Below, piece by piece: positions 6,740 through 10,704 of a DNA stretch of 10,704 bases (positions within the stretch are counted from its first letter, which is position 1; the number at the start of each line of letters is the position of its first letter). The stretch is taken from the NCBI GenBank assembly GCA_035565355.1, contig DATMSM010000110.1, forward strand, positions 1 through 10,704. Direction: 5' to 3'. The stretch comes from Ga0074130 sp035565355 (lineage in GTDB: Bacteria > Pseudomonadota > Gammaproteobacteria > Burkholderiales > Rhodocyclaceae). The notes beneath the pieces are model-generated. The model had not been told where the DNA came from, searched no databases, and was given only the letters and a program-made list of their open reading frames with translations. The position numbers and the translations under genes were made by a program.

Positions 6740-7567
6740 TTATTCGTCGAGTGCGGATAGTACCGCCAAAGCGTCCTTTGTAGCCGCCACGTCGTGTACG
6801 CGGAGAATGTGGGCGCCGGCCCGCGCCGCGAGCATGGCCGCAGCGATGCTCGCCGGCAGCCGCTCACCGACCTCGCGGCCGGTAATCTGGCCCAGCATGG
6901 ACTTGCGCGACACGCCGACCAGCAGCGGCAGATTGAAGTGCGCGAAGCGGGGCAGCGCCCGGAACAGGGTCTGGTTGTGCTGCAGCGTCTTGCCGAAGCC
7001 GAAACCCGGATCGAGAACGATGCGTTCACGCGCAATGCCGGCGGCTTCGGCCGCCGCCACGCGCTCCGCCAGGAAAACCATGACTTCCTGCACTACGTCG
7101 TCGTAGTGCGGCGCCGCCTGCATGGTGCCCGGCTGCCCCTGCATATGCATCAGGCACACCGCCGCCTGGCTGCCCGCCACTGCCGCCAGCGCACCGGGCG
7201 CCTGCAGCGCGGCAATATCGTTGATAAGGTCGGCGCCCGCCGCAATCGCGGCACGCATCACACCCGGCTTGACGGTATCGACCGACAAGGGCACGCCGCA
7301 GCCGCGCAATGCCTCAAGCAAGGGCACGACACGGGCCAGCTCCTCGGCCTCCGTGACCGGCACCGCACCCGGCCGTGATGACTCGCCGCCGATATCCAGC
7401 ATGTCGGCACCATCGGCAATCAGGCGCTCGGCATGACGCAGGGCGTCAGGCAAGCCCGTATGCGCATGGCCGTCACCGGAAAAGGAATCGGCCGTGACGT
7501 TGACAATGCCCATGATCAGGGGACGATCCAGGCTCAGGAAATGGGAACCGCAGTGGAGGCTAGGCAT
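6740..7567 (-). CDS. folP: Dihydropteroate synthase
   Basis: 275 residues, normal length. FolP condenses p-aminobenzoate with dihydropterin pyrophosphate in folate synthesis and is the sulfonamide target. Signatures in order: IMGIVNVTADSFS (18-30, with N23), DIGGESSRPGA (58-68), SVDT (D97), LIND (N116), DPGFGFGKT (D186), SRKS (K222) and RVHD (R256, H258). The usual Pro in NVTPDSF is Ala26; the SSRPGA loop where resistance changes often occur is intact. The start is unusual: no Shine-Dalgarno is present, and the U-tract of an intrinsic terminator runs almost up to the ATG. The frame upstream reaches a stop with no alternative start codon, so this ATG is the only sensible one. Lies between ftsH and glmM, the conserved order. 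Confidence 0.96.
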   Translation of the reverse strand: MPSLHCGSHFLSLDRPLIMGIVNVTADSFSGDGHAHTGLPDALRHAERLIADGADMLDIGGESSRPGAVPVTEAEELARVVPLLEALRGCGVPLSVDTVKPGVMRAAIAAGADLINDIAALQAPGALAAVAGSQAAVCLMHMQGQPGTMQAAPHYDDVVQEVMVFLAERVAAAEAAGIARERIVLDPGFGFGKTLQHNQTLFRALPRFAHFNLPLLVGVSRKSMLGQITGREVGERLPASIAAAMLAARAGAHILRVHDVAATKDALAVLSALDE

Positions 7568-7569
7568 AT

Positions 7570-7604
7570 AAAGAAAAACCGGATTGCGATCGCTCGCAAT
7601 CCGG
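7570..7604 (-). terminator. Intrinsic terminator between ftsH and folP, abutting folP start
   Basis: On the minus strand an 11-bp perfect stem, CCGGATTGCGA and TCGCAATCCGG (7604-7594 and 7589-7579), closes on GCGA, a GNRA-type tetraloop. It is followed by TTTTTCTTT (7578-7570). Two bases later comes the folP ATG. The hairpin begins 27 bases after the ftsH stop. It should end much of the ftsH transcript and leave folP-glmM dependent on read-through. Confidence 0.88.
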
Positions 7605-7631
7605 CCTGGTGAAGTTTAAAGGCTCAAGCCA

Positions 7632-9521
7632 TCAGGCCGGTGCTGCCGGGGCCGGCGCGGTCGGCGCTGCGCCGTCCGAAGGGCTATCGGGCGAAGCCGG
7701 ACGACCGCCGCTGGGCCGGGGCGGACGCGGCGGACGACCCTCCATGATGTCCTTGATCTGCTCGACATCGATGGTTTCCCACTCAAGCAGCGCGGCGGTC
7801 ATGGCCTCGACCTTGTCGCGGTTTTCGCTGAGGATCTTATGCGCCAGCGCGTACTGCTCGTCGATGATGCGGCGGATTTCGGCGTCGACCTTCTGCATCG
7901 TGGCTTCCGACACATTCTTGTGCGTGGTCACCGAGCGGCCGAGGAAGACTTCGCCCTCGTTCTCGGCATAGACCATCGGGCCGAGCGCTTCGGACATGCC
8001 GTAACGCGTCACCATGTCGCGGGCAATGCTGGTAGCACGCTCGAAGTCGTTGGAGGCGCCGGTCGACACGTTGCCGCAGAACAGTTCCTCGGCAACGCGG
8101 CCGCCGAAGAGCATGCAGATCTGTGCCAGCATCTCGTCGCGGTACAGGCTGAACTTGTCCATTTCCGGCAGCGACCAGGTCACGCCGAGGGCGCGGCCGC
8201 GCGGGATCACCGTCACCTTGTGAACCGGGTCGCAACCCGGCAGGGTCTCACCAATAATGGCGTGGCCCGCTTCGTGGTAGGCGGTTTTCTTCTTGTCCTC
8301 AGGCGTGATCACCATGGACTTGCGCTCGGCACCCATGAAGATCTTGTCCTTGGCCATCTCAAAGTCGTCCATGTCCACCACGCGCTTGTTGCTGCGAGCG
8401 GCAAACAGGGCGGCCTCGTTGACGAGGTTGGCCAGATCGGCGCCGGACATGCCGGGCGTACCACGCGCCAGCACATTGGCATTGACGTCGGGTGCAATCG
8501 GCACCTTGCGCATATGCACATTGAGAATCTGTTCGCGGCCGCGAATATCGGGCAGCGGCACCACGACCTGACGGTCGAAGCGGCCCGGGCGCAGCAGTGC
8601 AGGGTCGAGCACGTCCGGGCGGTTGGTCGCGGCAATCACGATCACGCCGGTGGTGCCTTCGAAACCGTCCATCTCGACCAGCAGCTGGTTCAAGGTCTGT
8701 TCGCGTTCGTCGTTGCCGCCGCCGAGACCGGCGCCGCGCTGACGACCGACCGCGTCGATTTCGTCGATAAAGATGATGCACGGCGCATGCTTCTTGGCGT
8801 TCTCGAACATGTCGCGCACGCGGGCAGCGCCGACGCCGACGAACATTTCAACGAAGTCGGAACCGGAGATCGAGAAGAACGGCACCTTGGCTTCGCCGGC
8901 AATCGCCTTGGCGAGCAGGGTCTTGCCGGTACCCGGCGAGCCGACCATCAGGACACCGCGCGGAATGCGGCCACCCAGCTTCTGGAACTTGGAAGGATCA
9001 CGCAGGAAGTCGACCAGCTCGGACACATCCTCCTTGGCTTCGTCGCAACCGGCAACGTCAGCAAAGGTAATGGAGTTGGTGGCCTGATCCATCATGCGCG
9101 CCTTGCTCTTGCCGAACGAGAACGCGCCGCCCTTGCCGCCGCCCTGCATCTGGCGCATGAAGAAGATCCACACACCGATCAGAAGCAGCATAGGGAACCA
9201 CGACACCAGGATGTTGGTGAGGAAGGAAGGCTCTTCTTCGGGCTTGGCCGAGACCTTGACGTTGTACTTGAGCATGTCCGACACCATCCAGATATCGGAC
9301 GGTGCATAGGAGATCACACGCTTGCCGTCGGTGGTCAGCGCTTCAAGCGTACGCCCCTGAATCGTGACCTTGGCGATGCGCTCCTGCCGGACCTGATCCA
9401 TGAACTCCGAGTATTCGATCGTGTTCTGGGTCGTCTGGCGGGTGTTGAACTGGTTGAAGACCGTCATCAGCACAATGCCGATCACCATCCAGATCGCGAT
9501 ATTCTTGAAAAGATTGTTCAA
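7632..9521 (-). CDS. ftsH: ATP-dependent membrane zinc metalloprotease FtsH
   Basis: 629 residues, normal length. FtsH is the hexameric inner-membrane AAA+ protease that degrades misfolded membrane proteins and regulators such as LpxC in E. coli. It has two membrane segments (about 8-22 and 103-122) flanking a periplasmic domain. Walker A is GSPGTGKT (194-201; Ser replaces the common Pro), the pore loop is MFVG (226-229), Walker B is IIFIDE (249-254), and arginine fingers lie in LLRPGRFDR (R314, R317). The protease site is HEAGH (416-420) with D492 as third zinc ligand. The C-terminal 35 residues are a Pro/Ala-rich disordered tail. The start is TTG with GAGG (9531-9528) six bases upstream; an in-frame TGA twelve bases upstream of it excludes a longer form. 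Own promoter likely in the rlmE-ftsH gap. Confidence 0.97.
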   Translation of the reverse strand: MNNLFKNIAIWMVIGIVLMTVFNQFNTRQTTQNTIEYSEFMDQVRQERIAKVTIQGRTLEALTTDGKRVISYAPSDIWMVSDMLKYNVKVSAKPEEEPSFLTNILVSWFPMLLLIGVWIFFMRQMQGGGKGGAFSFGKSKARMMDQATNSITFADVAGCDEAKEDVSELVDFLRDPSKFQKLGGRIPRGVLMVGSPGTGKTLLAKAIAGEAKVPFFSISGSDFVEMFVGVGAARVRDMFENAKKHAPCIIFIDEIDAVGRQRGAGLGGGNDEREQTLNQLLVEMDGFEGTTGVIVIAATNRPDVLDPALLRPGRFDRQVVVPLPDIRGREQILNVHMRKVPIAPDVNANVLARGTPGMSGADLANLVNEAALFAARSNKRVVDMDDFEMAKDKIFMGAERKSMVITPEDKKKTAYHEAGHAIIGETLPGCDPVHKVTVIPRGRALGVTWSLPEMDKFSLYRDEMLAQICMLFGGRVAEELFCGNVSTGASNDFERATSIARDMVTRYGMSEALGPMVYAENEGEVFLGRSVTTHKNVSEATMQKVDAEIRRIIDEQYALAHKILSENRDKVEAMTAALLEWETIDVEQIKDIMEGRPPRPPRPSGGRPASPDSPSDGAAPTAPAPAAPA

Positions 9522-9571
9522 AGCATGCCTCGCTCACCCGAACCGGGCTTTAAATAAAACTGCATCAGCCT

Positions 9572-9600
9572 ATTCTAGAGCTGAATGCCTGTGCCTGCAA
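9572..9600 (-). promoter_or_regulatory. Candidate sigma-70-type promoter for ftsH
   Basis: On the minus strand TTGCAG (9600-9595) and TAGAAT (9577-9572) are separated by exactly 17 bases. The -10 matches the consensus at five of six positions; the -35 only at TTG. The predicted transcript start near 9565 gives a leader of about 45 bases before the TTG start of ftsH. It lies in the 137-base gap between rlmE and ftsH. Confidence 0.42.
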
Positions 9601-9658
9601 ACTATGGGCGGAATAGCGCAGGGCTTTTTTCCAGCGCTTCCCGCTCACCTTTATCGGC

Positions 9659-10294
9659 TTACTTGCGTCCGCGCGCCAAAAGAAAGGTCTCGGCACTGCG
9701 ATCCCTTGATGCATCAGGCTTGCGGACCTGAACATTGGCAAAAACCTCGCGCATCTGTGCCCTCAGTTCCTCAAAGCCGCTGCCCATGAATACCTTGACC
9801 AACAAATCGCCGCCAGGTTTCAGATGCGCACGGCAAAAATCCAGGGTCAGCTCGGCCAGGTACATGACACGCGCCTGATCCGACACCTCCACACCCGACA
9901 TATTTGGGGCCATATCCGATAAAACAAGGTCAACCTGGCGTCCAGCCAGGGTTTCCTCCAGCGCTTGCAAGGGGCCATCCTCGCGAAAATCGCCCTGAAT
10001 GAAAGTCACATCGGGAATGGGTTCCATTTCCAGCAGGTCGAGCGCAATCAGGATGCCGTTGGGCTTGACCTTGCGCGCCGCCACCTGCGACCAGCTGCCG
10101 GGCGCTGAGCCGAGGTCAACCACGGTCATACCGGGCTTGAGCAACTTGTCCTTGGCATCGATCTCGATCAGCTTGAAAGCTGCACGCGAACGCCAGCCCT
10201 CCGCCTTGGCCCGCTTCACATAGGGGTCATTGACGTGTTCCTGCATCCATGACTTGTTATGGCGGTGCTTCTTGCCGTCTTCATTCAATGCCAT
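9659..10294 (-). CDS. rlmE: 23S rRNA (uridine-2'-O)-methyltransferase RlmE (FtsJ)
   Basis: 211 residues, the normal size. RlmE uses S-adenosylmethionine to methylate the ribose of U2552 (E. coli numbering) in the 50S subunit A-loop, and loss delays subunit assembly. The N-terminus is basic and RNA-binding (KKHRHNKSWMQEH). The SAM site is VDLGSAPGSWSQ (59-70), with D86 as the acidic strand-end residue. The catalytic tetrad K-D-K-E appears as K41, D127 (DMAPN), K167 and E202. The ATG at 10294 gives the standard start; the Shine-Dalgarno is weak (GGAT about eight bases upstream). It is divergent from yhbY with only 51 bases between and precedes ftsH, the arrangement also found in E. coli. Confidence 0.97.
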   Translation of the reverse strand: MALNEDGKKHRHNKSWMQEHVNDPYVKRAKAEGWRSRAAFKLIEIDAKDKLLKPGMTVVDLGSAPGSWSQVAARKVKPNGILIALDLLEMEPIPDVTFIQGDFREDGPLQALEETLAGRQVDLVLSDMAPNMSGVEVSDQARVMYLAELTLDFCRAHLKPGGDLLVKVFMGSGFEELRAQMREVFANVQVRKPDASRDRSAETFLLARGRK

Positions 10295-10306
10295 TGCTTA
10301 ATCCAG

Positions 10307-10345
10307 CCCCTAGTCCCTAGCCCCTTAAGGGGTACAATTGCGCCC
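10307..10345 (+). promoter_or_regulatory. yhbY promoter with palindrome and short repeats
   Basis: TACAAT (10333-10338) is a good -10 element ending seven bases before the yhbY ATG, so transcription should begin at or beside the A of the start codon. No recognisable -35 is found at 16-18 bases. Instead the region has three 7-base imperfect repeats (CCCCTAG, TCCCTAG, CCCCTTA; 10307-10327) and a 12-base palindrome CCCCTTAAGGGG (10321-10332) touching the -10. The palindrome lies in the gap shared with rlmE and may serve either direction. Confidence 0.45.
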
Positions 10346-10704
10346 ATGATTGAAATCACCACCGCCCAGCGCCGCGAATTGCGCGCCGCCGCCCACAGCC
10401 TCAAGCCGGTTGTCAGTATCAGCCAGAAAGGGCTGACCGACGCCGTCCTCAAGGAAGTCGACCGCTGCCTCAAGGCCCACGAACTCATCAAGGTACGCAT
10501 CTACGATACCGAACGCGAACAGCGCGAAGCCCTTTTCGCCGCCGTATGCGAAGCCGTGGGTGCCGCCCAGGTTCAGCATATCGGCAATCTGCTCGTGCTG
10601 TGGCGCGAACGTCCCGAAGACCCCGCAGTGGCCGGCTCGCAAAAGGCCGCCGCGCGCAAGGCTGCGGGCCCGCGCCCGACCAAGAAGGCCGCCGCCGCCA
10701 AGAC
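10346..10704 (+). CDS. yhbY: YhbY-family RNA-binding protein (CRM domain), 3' end outside window
   Basis: An open frame of 119 codons from the ATG to the window end without a stop. The first 90 residues are a CRM (CRS1-YhbY) domain: LKPVVSISQKGLTDAVLKEV (19-38), HELIKVRI (45-52) and QHIGNLLVLWR (77-87). E. coli YhbY associates with pre-50S ribosomal particles; the divergent rRNA methylase RlmE fits a ribosome assembly theme. The GxxG loop typical of the family reads SQKG, losing its first Gly. After about residue 95 comes a low-complexity Ala/Lys/Arg/Pro tail (KAAARKAAGPRPTKKAAAAK) absent from the 97-residue E. coli protein; its full length is unknown. No Shine-Dalgarno is visible, in keeping with a leaderless transcript. 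Confidence 0.93.
   Translation, partial: MIEITTAQRRELRAAAHSLKPVVSISQKGLTDAVLKEVDRCLKAHELIKVRIYDTEREQREALFAAVCEAVGAAQVQHIGNLLVLWRERPEDPAVAGSQKAAARKAAGPRPTKKAAAAK

Noticed and set aside
5293..7035. A 580-codon frame covering glmM and extending into folP
   Set aside because: The first 125 codons overlap folP in another frame and have no mutase similarity; the ATG at 6660 gives the canonical GlmM N-terminus.
7839..9557. A 572-codon plus-strand frame opposite ftsH
   Set aside because: It mirrors the ftsH codons on the other strand (GC-rich third positions keep the antisense frame open), is rich in His/Arg/Ala, and shows no domain.
9605..9660. Possible heat-shock (sigma-32) promoter or terminator between rlmE and ftsH
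   Set aside because: CTGGAAA and GCCCATAG resemble the sigma-32 elements, but the spacer of 18 bases is too long. The AGCGC/GCGCT pair near the T-run (5-bp stem, long loop) is too weak for a terminator.

Overview
The window (GC-rich, all genes densely packed) looks like a chromosomal segment of a betaproteobacterium. The right half carries the conserved block yhbY / rlmE-ftsH-folP-glmM found across Beta- and Gammaproteobacteria. The YhbY and FtsH proteins and the EAL-CBS-GGDEF protein resemble betaproteobacterial versions as I remember them. The order-level assignment (Rhodocyclales or Nitrosomonadales-like) is inference only.

Left region (1-5210), lipid and signalling genes: a group-1 (GT4-type) glycosyltransferase cut by the window start overlaps a PAP2-family lipid phosphatase, and the pair ends at a strong intrinsic terminator. 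A convergent gene encodes a secreted zinc-dependent phospholipase C-type protein whose predicted mature N-terminus is exactly the zinc-binding Trp of that family. Divergent from it is a 623-residue EAL-CBS-GGDEF cyclic-di-GMP protein, followed by an OlsB-like ornithine acyltransferase.

The EAL-CBS-GGDEF gene and, less clearly, the olsB-like gene are preceded by heptamer direct repeats with an 11-bp period resembling PhoB boxes. The first reads CTGTCAT-GTGA-CTGTAAT. Together with the gene content (phospholipid to diacylglycerol, diacylglycerol to glycolipid, and a phosphorus-free aminolipid) this suggests a phosphate-starvation membrane-remodelling neighbourhood that includes a c-di-GMP enzyme. 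This is the main hypothesis of the annotation; it is inference built on visible motifs.

Right region (5228-10704), housekeeping: on the minus strand rlmE (23S rRNA 2'-O-methyltransferase), ftsH (membrane AAA+ zinc protease), folP (dihydropteroate synthase) and glmM (phosphoglucosamine mutase), ending at an intrinsic terminator that faces olsB. A second intrinsic terminator with a GNRA-type loop lies between ftsH and folP, directly against the folP start codon. Divergent from rlmE, yhbY starts on the plus strand and runs off the window end; it appears to have a leaderless or nearly leaderless promoter. There are no tRNAs, rRNAs, CRISPR arrays or insertion sequences that I can see, and no gene-free stretch longer than about 140 bases.
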